Source of the DNA: Bacillota bacterium
Lineage (GTDB): Bacteria; Bacillota; Clostridia; Oscillospirales; Ethanoligenentaceae
Assembly (NCBI GenBank): GCA_023391535.1
Contig: JAEWAU010000078.1
Location: 21,637-85,636 of the forward strand
DNA: 64,000 bases
Reading direction: 5' to 3'
Positions 16,397 through 25,081 of the stretch are shown here, in pieces. Each line of letters begins with the position of its first letter. Position 1 is the first letter of the stretch. The notes below the pieces were generated by a model. The model had not been told where the DNA came from and searched no databases. It saw only the letters and a list, made by a program, of their open reading frames with translations. Position numbers and translations under genes: made by a program.

Positions 16397-18580
16397 TCAA
16401 TGCCTGCTCCAGTTTGCATACCCCACAAGAGAATTGACATTCCAGGAAATTCCGCTGCTCCCCTGCGAAGAACCTCCCTGTGTGTCGGAAGCGATGTTCA
16501 GAAAACTCAGCAGCGTCTGACCGCCGCTGTTCACGGCCTGCAGCGCCGCCGAAACGTCGCTGCTGCTATTATCGTTCGCTTTCATGGTAACGGTTCCGCT
16601 CGAGAGAATCAGGCCGGTAAAATCCTTATTCACCGTCACGTCCCCGCTTCCCGTGGAACCCGGCGCGGTGATCAGGATTTTTACGCTGCCGAGCGGATTA
16701 TCCTGAATGACGCAGTTCCCTTTTTGAATCACCGCCACCGTGTTGCCGGAGCTGTCTTTAAAATCGGTCTCCCCGTCGGGGAGAGTTGCCACCGCCGTGG
16801 TATCGACGATGTATTCATAAGGATTTTCGGTTGAATCGGGCGAGGAGATGCTTTCGGAAAGGGTTTCGCACAGATTTTGGTATTTTGCGGCATACTGTTT
16901 GGAAACGGCGGTTAGTGTCGATTCGGATGCCGCATCCGCAAGCCCGAGGCCGATGCCCGTGGAGCCGGAATACGTGTTGCCGCCGCTCATCACGGACGCG
17001 GCCGCGCTGTAATTCGAAAGATAGTTCGACAGATACTGGCTGATCTGGGTGGAATGCGCGGAGAAATATCCTTTAAAAAACTGGTTGGCATGGTCGCGCG
17101 AATTGAACGTGAGGAAAAGGTAGGCAATCAGATCGGTGCCGGTGGAGTTTAGGTGCACGTAAACGTCCTGCACGCCGTCTACATATTGGTAGTACGGTTC
17201 CTCCTGCGCAAGCGCCTGCACCTTGGGAAAAACGCCGCTGATATCGGGCTTTCCCGAGGCGGAAACAAGGCAGGGGTTGGAGGGCATGCTCTCCGGCAGG
17301 CAATCCGCCGGAACAAGGTAGGCGAGCTGGTCGCTCCGGCCGGCGATGGATTGGCCCATCAGGTAGCTGCCGCTCTGGGAATCCGCGCCGAAGGCGTCGA
17401 TAAAGCTGTTTCCCGCGAGCATCAGGGAAGTAAGGCCGCTCAGGTTGAGGCTTTCGTTTCGCCCGTTTACCAGAATCGAACTGCTGCCGGATGAGATGGC
17501 GTCGCTCCCGGAGGCGTCGTTGCTGTCGGAACCGGCGGTGGGATAATACCCGAACCCGCAGTATTCGCCGCTGAGCACCGCGTTCGCTCCCGAGCCCGAA
17601 AGGGCCAAATCGTTGGCGACATAGGTTTTTCCGGCAAGGTTAAGGCCCGCGCTTCCCAATTTGATATTTTTCGCCCAGAGGATGGAGCTGTCGGACGTGG
17701 TGAGCTGCCCGGAATTGTCGATATCCACGTCCCCGCCGGAAACCAGCGTGCCGCCCGAGTGGGTAAGGCTCGCTCCGTTCGCGGTAACCGAAACCGTCCC
17801 CGCATAGGCGTCGCCCTGCAGCGAAAGGTTTTGCGCGCCGCATGTCAGTCCGTTTTGAGCGATCAAAGCAAACTGGGCGAGATTGCTCTCCGAATAAGCC
17901 GACGGTGTATAGGCAAAAGGCGGGTTTTGAACGACGATATCGGTTGTGATTTTTGTGCTGTAGCCGTTCGAAGCGGTATAGGTAAGCGTAATGCCCTTGA
18001 GCGTTACGCCGTTTGCTCCGATAGAAGCGGCGCCCGTGCAGCTCAGAACGATAGTCCCGCCCGAAAAGGAGATTCCGTACGGAACGGAAACCATCTTCTG
18101 CGTGCCTGCCCGGCCCGTGAGGAACCCGAGAAGCACCGCCGGGGAATAGGTTAGAGAAAGTCCGTTCTGTTGGAAAAGCGCCCCGTTCGAATTCGTCCAT
18201 CCCATGAGCGACGTTTGAAATCCGCTTTGGAACTTTTGCTGCATAAAATCATTGAAGCTTGCCGCGAGCGGGGTGCCGGTGCTCACAGAGGTTTCGTACT
18301 GTTGGTTCAGGCTCGAATACTGTTCCAATACGCCTGTGTAAGCCGTTCCCAGCGAGGCCGTTACGGCCTGCCCCACGCCCGCGCGGATCTGGCTCATGGC
18401 GGCATCCGCCTGGTAGAAGTTCGCCTTGCTGTTTCGTTCCGCAATCTTGATCTGGTAGGCGGTATAGGAAAGGAAGAGCACGGCGGTGCCCAGAACGGTG
18501 ATGAAAAACATGGCGACCAGCACCGAAACGATGCCGGAACCGCCGTTATCCCGGCGGAGCTTTGAAATCAGCCGTCCGAT
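16397..18580 (-). CDS. PilX-like pilus protein with beta-helix-type repeats
   Basis: About 700-727 residues. The N-terminus (KLRRDNGGSGIVSVLVAM, then a hydrophobic helix) looks like a pilin or PilX stem, but it lacks the consensus FTLVE motif and Glu5. Around residues 220-330 there is Gly/Ser/Asn-rich, turn-rich sequence like polymer-forming or bactofilin-like beta-helices (short strands around NLSLQG, DVDIDNSG, NIKLGSAG, NDLALSGSG). The start is uncertain. The frame is open from the TGA at 18586 and has no ATG; its first GTG is 18523, already inside the hydrophobic stem. A perfect GGGAGGG site (18588-18594) is 7 bases before ATC 18580; CTG 18571 and ATT 18568 are other options. I place the start at ATC tentatively. 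It is co-transcribed with the prepilins and probably part of a minor-pilin complex. Confidence 0.7.
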   Translation of the reverse strand: MGRLISKLRRDNGGSGIVSVLVAMFFITVLGTAVLFLSYTAYQIKIAERNSKANFYQADAAMSQIRAGVGQAVTASLGTAYTGVLEQYSSLNQQYETSVSTGTPLAASFNDFMQQKFQSGFQTSLMGWTNSNGALFQQNGLSLTYSPAVLLGFLTGRAGTQKMVSVPYGISFSGGTIVLSCTGAASIGANGVTLKGITLTYTASNGYSTKITTDIVVQNPPFAYTPSAYSESNLAQFALIAQNGLTCGAQNLSLQGDAYAGTVSVTANGASLTHSGGTLVSGGDVDIDNSGQLTTSDSSILWAKNIKLGSAGLNLAGKTYVANDLALSGSGANAVLSGEYCGFGYYPTAGSDSNDASGSDAISSGSSSILVNGRNESLNLSGLTSLMLAGNSFIDAFGADSQSGSYLMGQSIAGRSDQLAYLVPADCLPESMPSNPCLVSASGKPDISGVFPKVQALAQEEPYYQYVDGVQDVYVHLNSTGTDLIAYLFLTFNSRDHANQFFKGYFSAHSTQISQYLSNYLSNYSAAASVMSGGNTYSGSTGIGLGLADAASESTLTAVSKQYAAKYQNLCETLSESISSPDSTENPYEYIVDTTAVATLPDGETDFKDSSGNTVAVIQKGNCVIQDNPLGSVKILITAPGSTGSGDVTVNKDFTGLILSSGTVTMKANDNSSSDVSAALQAVNSGGQTLLSFLNIASDTQGGSSQGSSGISWNVNSLVGYANWSRH

Positions 18581-18623
18581 CTTTCATCCCTCCCTTTCCG
18601 ATCGTCATACCGTTTTGAGGCGG

Positions 18624-19685
18624 CTAGTTGAGCTTGGAGCCGCTCAGCGTATAAACGACATTCCCGCTGCTGTCTTGCAGCGCGATCGTCATATCGTAAA
18701 TGCGGTACCGCGGTTCAACGTCGTAAAGCGCGCTGAAAAAGTTGAGATTGTTTTCGTACCATACGCCGGTCGTATCAAAAACCCGGTAAACAGCTCCCGA
18801 AACATTGCAGTACACGCTGGTGAATGGCTTGGCCCCGCCTCCGGTATCCCCTTTGAGCTGCACAAGCAGCGAATAGTTCGGGTCGTTATTTGAGGTGCTC
18901 TGCTTGACCAGAAAGACGGACATCGGTGTCGTGGGATTCGAATTCCGGGTGATATTGATGGTATCGTCGTACGGCGTGCCGTTCGGGAACGGATTATAAA
19001 AGAAATAGAGCGAGGCGAGCTTGCCCGAACCGCCGAGCGTGTTCGTGCCGTCGTAAAAAACGTATTTGTAGCTCACCGGAGAGAGCGCCGCGTTCTGCGT
19101 GTTGCCGTTCGCATCCGTATAGCTGATCGAGCAATTGTATGTATACGTGCAGCTGTATTCATAGCTGCCGCCGGCCTTTTCGTCGATGTCGATATCGATC
19201 GCGCGCGTGGCGCCGTACATCGTCGCGTTTGCGGATAGCGCGCTCGCCTCAAGCTGAAACTGCGCCTGCGCGGTCGTGTCCGGGTCAAGCCCGCCGCTTT
19301 CCTGGCTGAACACGGCGTCCATCGGCGTATAAACCGTGTTACCCTGCTGATCGTCGCCCGTCAGTGTAACCTGCGCGTTGTATTTTCCGTTCCCCACGCC
19401 GGTCATCTGAATTTGGTACTTACAAGGCAGATTGTAGGCATCGTTCGTAACCGTGACGGTTCCCAGGCTGCCGAGATTGCCCAAATCGGTGGCCTGCACC
19501 GCTTCCGCCACATTCTGCGCGGCGAGGGTCTCCTCGCCCGTCACCCGGCTTTTGGAGGCGGTTTTGGTGCCGGTGACAAACATGCCGAGCAGGGGCAGCA
19601 CAATAATCCCGAGGATGGCGACGGAAACCAGCAGCTCCACGAGCGAAAAGCCCTCGCTGTTTCTCAACGGATTATGCTGTTTCAC
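18624..19685 (-). CDS. Type IV prepilin-like protein (large minor pilin)
   Basis: About 353 residues with leader VKQHNPLRNSEG, then FSLVELLVSVAILGIIVLPLLG with Glu5, a classical class III signal. The C-terminal domain is larger than in ordinary pilins and rich in Asn, Thr and Tyr. GTG 19685 is favoured because GAGGTGA lies 5 bases upstream; GTG 19694 is the alternative. The next gene, pilO-like, is 51 bases upstream in the operon. It is likely one of the tip-complex pilins. Confidence 0.85.
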   Translation of the reverse strand: MKQHNPLRNSEGFSLVELLVSVAILGIIVLPLLGMFVTGTKTASKSRVTGEETLAAQNVAEAVQATDLGNLGSLGTVTVTNDAYNLPCKYQIQMTGVGNGKYNAQVTLTGDDQQGNTVYTPMDAVFSQESGGLDPDTTAQAQFQLEASALSANATMYGATRAIDIDIDEKAGGSYEYSCTYTYNCSISYTDANGNTQNAALSPVSYKYVFYDGTNTLGGSGKLASLYFFYNPFPNGTPYDDTINITRNSNPTTPMSVFLVKQSTSNNDPNYSLLVQLKGDTGGGAKPFTSVYCNVSGAVYRVFDTTGVWYENNLNFFSALYDVEPRYRIYDMTIALQDSSGNVVYTLSGSKLN

Positions 19686-19736
19686 AAAGCTCACCTCGTT
19701 TGGAAAACCGGCTCGGGCGTTTTTTACCCCGCACGG

Positions 19737-20411
19737 CTACTTCCCTGCTGTTTTGCCGGCCGATACCGTGCCGAAAAGATTGCTTTTGCCAAGCGGCATG
19801 TTCGGAACCGTGGTGGGTGTGTAAGGGCTGCCGTTGCCGGTGATAAAGTATTTGTTCAGCTGGATGTTTCCGGTGAGCTGGCCTGTTTCCGAATCGAAGC
19901 TCACGCTGACGCTGTTCACCGTCGTCCGCAGCGCGCTGCCGTTAACGGCATCGATCATCTGCTTGAGCCCCGGATAGCTCAGGTTGCAGGAGATCGTCAT
20001 GCTGCGCTCATACGCGGTAAGGTCGCTGGTGCCGCTGCCCTTGGCGTTGACGCTTTTGAACGAGAGCACCGAAACCGGGTCCGCGAACGCGATCTTGTTG
20101 ATGTCAAGGCCGCAGGTCTGCCCCAGGGTTTGGGCGTACATCACCATATCCTCGGGGCGCACGTCGGTGGGATACCGCACCATCTGGGCCGCGATGCTTT
20201 CCTTGGCCTTGCCGGTTTCGCTGCGGTAGCGGCTCAGGTTCTGCTCGTAGCCGCGCAGCTGCGCCAGGCGGGGCGCCAGCTGCTGCGCGGCGGCTTCCGC
20301 TGTCTGCGCCTTCGCTGTGTAGGTTTGGTAAACCAGAAAGTAGCTCACGGCAAGCAGCACGATGCCGGCGAGAATGAGCAGAAGCTTGATGTCGCGTTTG
20401 CGAATCGTCAT
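19737..20411 (-). CDS. pilO: PilO-like pilus alignment protein
   Basis: A 224-residue bitopic protein with a short cytoplasmic N-terminus (MTIRKRDIK), one membrane helix (about 9-28), a coiled-coil stretch (about 32-75) and an alpha/beta domain, as in PilO and GspM. PilO pairs with PilN outside the membrane and links the cytoplasmic ring to the pilus. The order pilM-pilN-pilO is the canonical one. A GGAGAAA site precedes the ATG. In its 117-base upstream gap lies one copy of the 70-bp dispersed repeat. Confidence 0.82.
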   Translation of the reverse strand: MTIRKRDIKLLLILAGIVLLAVSYFLVYQTYTAKAQTAEAAAQQLAPRLAQLRGYEQNLSRYRSETGKAKESIAAQMVRYPTDVRPEDMVMYAQTLGQTCGLDINKIAFADPVSVLSFKSVNAKGSGTSDLTAYERSMTISCNLSYPGLKQMIDAVNGSALRTTVNSVSVSFDSETGQLTGNIQLNKYFITGNGSPYTPTTVPNMPLGKSNLFGTVSAGKTAGK

Positions 20412-20428
20412 CGTCGTTTCTCCTTATA

Positions 20429-20498
20429 CCGATCTCCGATGAAAAAGCGGGAAAAATTCGCTGCAAAGCCTTTGTTCCGTGGGGTTTGGAACGGATTT
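20429..20498 (-). repeat. 70-bp dispersed repeat, copy 1
   Basis: Read on the minus strand it begins AAATCCG, contains CAAACCCCACGGA and GCTTTTT, and ends CGGAGATCGG. It aligns without gaps over 70 bases to the copies at 25010 and 54363. By my hand count 48 of 70 bases match the 54363 copy. It lies between the pilMN stop and the pilO start. Confidence 0.65.
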
Positions 20499-20528
20499 TA
20501 CCCACACTCTTAGGATGAAAGATTCGTA

Positions 20529-22268
20529 TTAATGCGCCGTGCCCGAAGCCGGGCCCGGAGCCTGGCTCGCGCCCGTGGAAGCCTGCCCCTTCGCGTTCGC
20601 CTTGGACGCGTACGGGTTGACGCCGTTCAGATACGGGTTGACGCCGTATTCGCAGGTGAGCGAAAACTTGACATAGCTGCCGTTCGATTGGTCGGTTTCC
20701 TTATCTACAGAAGAGATCTGGATGTTCCGGATGCTTTGGAAACTGCGGAGCTGCACCAAAACCATGGCAACCTCGTTGTAATCCGGCACCGTAATGTTCA
20801 TTGTAACGCCGTTTTGGTCACACGCCGCGGAAAGCAGGAGAATCTTGGAAGGCATTTTTGCTTCCAGCTCGCTGAAAAACGCCGTGAGGGAATCGTTGGG
20901 GGATTGGACCGTTCCCGCAAGCGTTACAAGCGAGCCCTCGTTCGCCTTGTAAAGCGCATACGATTTATAAACGCCTTCCGTATAGGAAAGCGCTTTGATT
21001 TCTTTTTGCATAGCGGCTTTATCCGCCAGAGCGGAATGATACCGAAGCAGGCCGGCCGCGGAAATGGCCAGCGCCGCCGCGAGGCAGATTCCCAGAATGA
21101 CGGCGCCGTCGCGCACGCTGTTTTGATCTGATTTCTCGCTGTGCTTCCGCAGAAGCCGGTTTTCCGCGCGGAACTGCTGCGGAATCAGGTCAAGCGGCGA
21201 AAAAACGCTGCCCACGCAGGAGAGATAAGCGGAAAAATCCGCGGCGTGGGCGAAAAAGCGGGCCGCCTGATCGTTGCCGATATAGGAAATATCCACGCCG
21301 GTTCCTTTTTCCAGCAGCTCCCGCAGGCCGGCAAGCCGGGAATACGGCCCGAGAAGCACCATCCGCTCCATGGGGTGTTCCCAGTGGCTGGAGTTGAAAT
21401 AATTGGCGCTCCGGATGATGTTTTCCACCAGATGGGAAAGGCTTTCCGGAAGCTGCGGTTTCCCCGCTCCGCAGGCTTCCGCCAGAGCGGTGAGATAATC
21501 CGGTTTCCCCGCGGCGTCCATGTAGTCGCGCACCACCTCGTCGCCGCCGAAGGTGAACGTCCGCTGAAACAGCAGCTTTTCGTCTTTGAGGAAGGTGATG
21601 CAGGTGCTGTCGGATTCCAGATTGACGTAGAGCGTCGCCTGGCCGTCGTCGAGCAGGCGGAGAAGCTGATACTGGCTGTTCCCGGAATAATCGATGCTGC
21701 GCACCCGCAGCCCCGCTTTTTCCGCCATCTGAAAATAGGATTGCAGAAGCTGCAACGGCACCGCGAAAACAAGGACACGGCAGCCCGCGTCCCCGCCCTT
21801 TTCCACGCGCTCCAGCAGGCAGTGCGCCACGTGGTATTTGCTCAGGTCTACGGGAAAATAGTCGGAAGCGTTGGTTTGAACGATATCCTTCAGACGGTTG
21901 TCGCGGATGGGGGGCAGCTTCACCTCGCGGGTGGCGATTTTACTGGAGGTAACAGTAAACGCGGCGTTCCGCACGCCTTTCAGGCCGTGAGCTCCGAGCT
22001 GTTCCCGGAGCGCCGCGGCGAAAACATCGGGAGCTACGATCTGCCCGTCCTCCACGGCCTTTTCCGGAGTTTGAAACAGAAAGCTGTTCCGAACCGAACG
22101 GCGGCCGCCGCCGCTTACGGAAACGCATACCTTGGTGAGGCGGTCGCCCACTTCGATGCTCAGCGTCTTTCCTTTGGGAAGAAGGCCGCTCAGGCTTTGG
22201 CTCAGGTTCGGGTTGAAACTCAGGTTCCGATTCTTCGTGAAAATGTTCTTCTGGGCCGTCTGGGCCAT
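20529..22268 (-). CDS. PilM-PilN fusion protein
   Basis: A 579-residue protein joining two normally separate pilus parts. Residues about 35-355 are a PilM/FtsA-like actin-fold domain (SIEVGDRLTKVCV, later YVNLESDSTCITFL and FTFGGDEVVRDY). Residues 359-366 read LDLIPQQF, like the INLLP motif with which free PilN docks on PilM. A basic stretch and a membrane helix (388-409) follow, then a PilN-like periplasm-facing coiled-coil and ferredoxin-like domain to about 545. The C-tail is rich in Ala, Gly, Ser and Pro. There is no frameshift or stop between the halves, so the fusion looks genuine. ATG follows GGGGGTAGCGCG. Confidence 0.85.
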   Translation of the reverse strand: MAQTAQKNIFTKNRNLSFNPNLSQSLSGLLPKGKTLSIEVGDRLTKVCVSVSGGGRRSVRNSFLFQTPEKAVEDGQIVAPDVFAAALREQLGAHGLKGVRNAAFTVTSSKIATREVKLPPIRDNRLKDIVQTNASDYFPVDLSKYHVAHCLLERVEKGGDAGCRVLVFAVPLQLLQSYFQMAEKAGLRVRSIDYSGNSQYQLLRLLDDGQATLYVNLESDSTCITFLKDEKLLFQRTFTFGGDEVVRDYMDAAGKPDYLTALAEACGAGKPQLPESLSHLVENIIRSANYFNSSHWEHPMERMVLLGPYSRLAGLRELLEKGTGVDISYIGNDQAARFFAHAADFSAYLSCVGSVFSPLDLIPQQFRAENRLLRKHSEKSDQNSVRDGAVILGICLAAALAISAAGLLRYHSALADKAAMQKEIKALSYTEGVYKSYALYKANEGSLVTLAGTVQSPNDSLTAFFSELEAKMPSKILLLSAACDQNGVTMNITVPDYNEVAMVLVQLRSFQSIRNIQISSVDKETDQSNGSYVKFSLTCEYGVNPYLNGVNPYASKANAKGQASTGASQAPGPASGTAH

Positions 22269-22331
22269 CGCGCTACCCCCATATGTTCGGCTCGCTTTAT
22301 GCGATGCAGTTTTTTCGAAATCAATTCCGGT

Positions 22332-23087
22332 TCAAAAGAGCGCCCAATACCAGCGGAAAACGGCGTCGCCCCACAAAAGGGCGATAAAAACGCCGGCGGA
22401 AAGATACGGCGCCATGGCCAGTTCGCGTCCGGCTTTTTTCAAAGCCATAAGCGGAAGGTGAATCAGCGTTCCAAGCACGCAGGCAAGGAAAAAGGCGAAG
22501 ACGATCTGCTTCCAGCCCAAAAACAGCCCGCACGCCGCCATCAGCTTGATATCCCCTCCGCCGATGGCACGCCCTTTGGAAAGCAGATAGACGAGAAGCA
22601 GCGGAACGCTCACGGCGAACAGGCCGATTGCGTAAAGTTTCCAATCGGAGAAATGGAGCAGCGCCCGGAGCGCTCCGAGGGCGAACAGGAACACGTTCGT
22701 CCCCGGAGGAATCTCACGGGTCCTTGCGTCCACGACGCTCAGCATCAGCAGCGCCGAGCACAGCAGGCTTGCGAGGAGAAAATCGGGCGCAAGGCCGAAG
22801 CGCGAAAAAGCCAGGCACCAGAGCACGCCGTTCGCCGCCTCAATCAGGGGATATTGAGGTGATATGCGGCTTTTGCAGGCGGAGCAGCGGCCCCGCAGAA
22901 ACAGGTAGCTCAAAATGGGGACCATCTCGAACCAGTGGAGACGTTTCCCGCAGCTCATGCAGTGGGAAGGGACGGCCACGACGCTCTCCCCCGCCGGAAT
23001 GCGCAGGATGCAGACGTTCAGAAAGCTGCCCACCACGATTCCGAACAGAAAAACAACGAAGAATACCGGCGCCGCGGCCTCAATCAT
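22332..23087 (-). CDS. pilD: Prepilin leader peptidase / N-methyltransferase
   Basis: A polytopic aspartyl protease of 251 residues that cleaves class III leaders and methylates the new N-terminal Phe. It shows the N-terminal GSFLNVCILRIP motif, the two CxxC pairs (Cys43/46 and Cys68/71) of the cytoplasmic zinc loop, and the catalytic aspartates Asp120 (VVDARTREIP) and Asp179 (GGGDIKLMA). Several membrane helices follow. It lies between the main pilin and pilMN. The ATG follows GGGAGCG. Confidence 0.95.
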   Translation of the reverse strand: MIEAAAPVFFVVFLFGIVVGSFLNVCILRIPAGESVVAVPSHCMSCGKRLHWFEMVPILSYLFLRGRCSACKSRISPQYPLIEAANGVLWCLAFSRFGLAPDFLLASLLCSALLMLSVVDARTREIPPGTNVFLFALGALRALLHFSDWKLYAIGLFAVSVPLLLVYLLSKGRAIGGGDIKLMAACGLFLGWKQIVFAFFLACVLGTLIHLPLMALKKAGRELAMAPYLSAGVFIALLWGDAVFRWYWALF

Positions 23088-23138
23088 GAAACGCTCCCTT
23101 TTCCTTGTTATGTATCCATACTATCGAGTGGCGTGCAA

Positions 23139-23639
23139 TCAAGCCCAATTCGTTGTAAGTGATGTACTACCATCACCAGCAACCGAAATTTGAACGGTAT
23201 ATTTTTCGGCCTTATACTTGGCAGACTTGATTACTGTGCCGTTTGCAAGGGTGGCAGGATTTGCCGAAGGGGAAATACCAAGGGCGCTGCACAATGCATT
23301 TTGCAGATTGGTTATGTCGGTACCACTTGGAGACGCACTTATCGTCACGGTTGACGATTTGCCGCCGTCTGCATTTTGCCATATGATAGTATAAGTGCCA
23401 TTAGCAACCAAACTCGTATCTTCATCCGAAGCCGCCACTTTGGCCGCGCTCAGAATCTGATCCGCCGTTGAGTTATCCGCGGCAACCTTGGATTTCTCCA
23501 CATACTGGAGATACTGCGGCGCCAGAATGGCGACCAGAACGGCGATGATGGCGATGACGATGATCAGTTCGACCAGCGTGAAGCCGCCGTTCTTTTTCTT
23601 CTTGGCCATGCCCTTGTACTTCGCCAGAACCTTTTGCAT
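23139..23639 (-). CDS. pilA: Major type IV pilin (prepilin)
   Basis: A 166-residue prepilin. A long basic leader (MQKVLAKYKGMAKKKKNGG) is followed by FTLVELIIVIAIIAVLVAIL with Glu5 at the mature N-terminus, then a small Ala/Ser/Thr-rich globular domain. It is the smallest and most pilin-like of the four prepilins and lies next to pilC and the peptidase, so it is the best candidate for the main subunit. The part encoding the C-terminal half (about 23140-23400) is visibly AT-richer than its neighbours (one 60-base line is about 40% GC), as in pilins under diversification or exchange. RBS GAGGTAAG precedes the ATG. Confidence 0.9.
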   Translation of the reverse strand: MQKVLAKYKGMAKKKKNGGFTLVELIIVIAIIAVLVAILAPQYLQYVEKSKVAADNSTADQILSAAKVAASDEDTSLVANGTYTIIWQNADGGKSSTVTISASPSGTDITNLQNALCSALGISPSANPATLANGTVIKSAKYKAEKYTVQISVAGDGSTSLTTNWA

Positions 23640-23728
23640 GTTTCTTACCTCGCTTTTCCGATTTAAGTTGATTTTTTTCTATATCATCCTTCCGCGCATC
23701 CCCCAAACACGCGGAAAGCGATATCCGT

Positions 23729-24946
23729 TTAAATGTTGTTCAGTGCGGAATACATGTTCACCATGGGCAGGATGACGGAAAGGATGACGGTGCCCACGAT
23801 CAGCGCGAGGAAAACGATGATCATCGGCTCCAGCGCAGCCATCACCTGCGCGGTCGCCTGCTCCACCTCGTCCTCGTAATACGTCGCGAGGCGGGTGAGC
23901 ATGCTCTCGATGTTGCCGCTCTCTTCGCCGATTCCCGTCATCTGGTAAACGAGGGGCTGAAACATCCCGCTGCGCCTGAGCGAAGCGGAAAGCGGTTCCC
24001 CCATCACGACCTCGTCGCGCGCGCCCATCAGCGCATCCCGGAAAAAGATATTCGTCATGGTTCCCGCGGTGATCTGCAAAGCGTCCGCCATCGGGATACC
24101 GGCGGCGAGCAGCGTGGAAAGCGTGCGCGAAAAGCGGGCGCTGGCGGTTTTCACCGTCAGCTTGCCGATCAGCGGCAGTTTCATGGTAAGCCCGCCGAGC
24201 AGGCGCTGCCCCGTTTCGGTTTTCCGCATCGCCCGGATTCCCAAAATCAGCGCGGCCGCAAGAGCGACCAGCACAAACCAGTAGGACTTCACAAAATTGC
24301 TCAGCGCGATGACGGCCAGCGTGAGACCCGGCATTTTCCCGCCGATCTGCGCGAACATCGTAACGAAGGTGGGAACGACGAACGTGAGCAGAACGGTAAC
24401 GACGCCAAGCGCCACGATGCCCACGATAGCCGGATAAATCGATGCTTTTTTAACCGTGGCTTTGAGCTTGGCCGCTTTTTCCTCCTGTTCCGCCATGCGG
24501 GTGAGCGCGATATCGAGGCTGCCGGAAGCCTCGCCCGCCTCGATCATCGCGATGAAGAGGTTTGAGAAAATGTCCCCGTGCCGGCGCAGCGCGGTGGAAA
24601 AGGTTTCGCCCTTTTCAATGCTGACTTTGCAATCCCGCAGCGCGGCGGCGAGAATCTTGTTCTCCGTCTGCTCGGCGAGCATGTCCAGCGCGGAAACAAC
24701 CGAAACGCCGGCATCGATGATGCTGACGAACTGGCGGCAGAAAATGGCGATCTCCCGCGGAGTCGGCTTTTTCCGGAAAACACTCAGGTCGAGCTCCGTA
24801 TCCAGTTTGCCTGCTTCCGAAATGCTGGCGAGGAACTGGCCGTTTTTCTTGAGCTCCGACGCCGCCCGGTCGAGGTTTACGGCGTCGATGGAACCTTTGG
24901 ATTCCTTGCCGGCGAGGTCGATCACGGTGTAGCTGAATGTTGGCAA
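23729..24946 (-). CDS. pilC: Type IV pilus inner-membrane platform protein PilC
   Basis: A GspF/PilC family polytopic protein of about 405 residues with two repeated four-helix cytoplasmic domains, each followed by membrane segments. The family motif ALDMLAEQTEN and the mid-protein PAIVGIVALGVVTVLL are visible. It couples the PilB and PilT motors to pilus growth and retraction. The frame opens at 24967, but the GGAGGAG site is 8-9 bases before TTG 24946, which gives the classical start MPTFSYTVIDLAGKE; GTG 24955 overlaps the ribosome site and is less likely. Confidence 0.93.
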   Translation of the reverse strand: MPTFSYTVIDLAGKESKGSIDAVNLDRAASELKKNGQFLASISEAGKLDTELDLSVFRKKPTPREIAIFCRQFVSIIDAGVSVVSALDMLAEQTENKILAAALRDCKVSIEKGETFSTALRRHGDIFSNLFIAMIEAGEASGSLDIALTRMAEQEEKAAKLKATVKKASIYPAIVGIVALGVVTVLLTFVVPTFVTMFAQIGGKMPGLTLAVIALSNFVKSYWFVLVALAAALILGIRAMRKTETGQRLLGGLTMKLPLIGKLTVKTASARFSRTLSTLLAAGIPMADALQITAGTMTNIFFRDALMGARDEVVMGEPLSASLRRSGMFQPLVYQMTGIGEESGNIESMLTRLATYYEDEVEQATAQVMAALEPMIIVFLALIVGTVILSVILPMVNMYSALNNI

Positions 24947-25009
24947 CTGGTTCACTCCTCCGCGCAAAGAAGATTCATATGGATTTCCAGTAATATGTTT
25001 GGCGTAAAA

Positions 25010-25079
25010 AAATCCGCGTCAAAACCCATGGAAAAAACGTTTCGCCGGGGATTTCTTCCGCTTTTGAATCGGATATTCG
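25010..25079 (+). repeat. 70-bp dispersed repeat, copy 2
   Basis: It begins AAATCCGCGTCAAAACCCAT and ends GAATCGGATATTCG. About 53 of 70 positions match the copy at 54363 with no gap, by hand count. It sits between pilC and the 3' end of pilT, in the opposite orientation to the genes. Confidence 0.7.
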
Positions 25080-25081
25080 GA

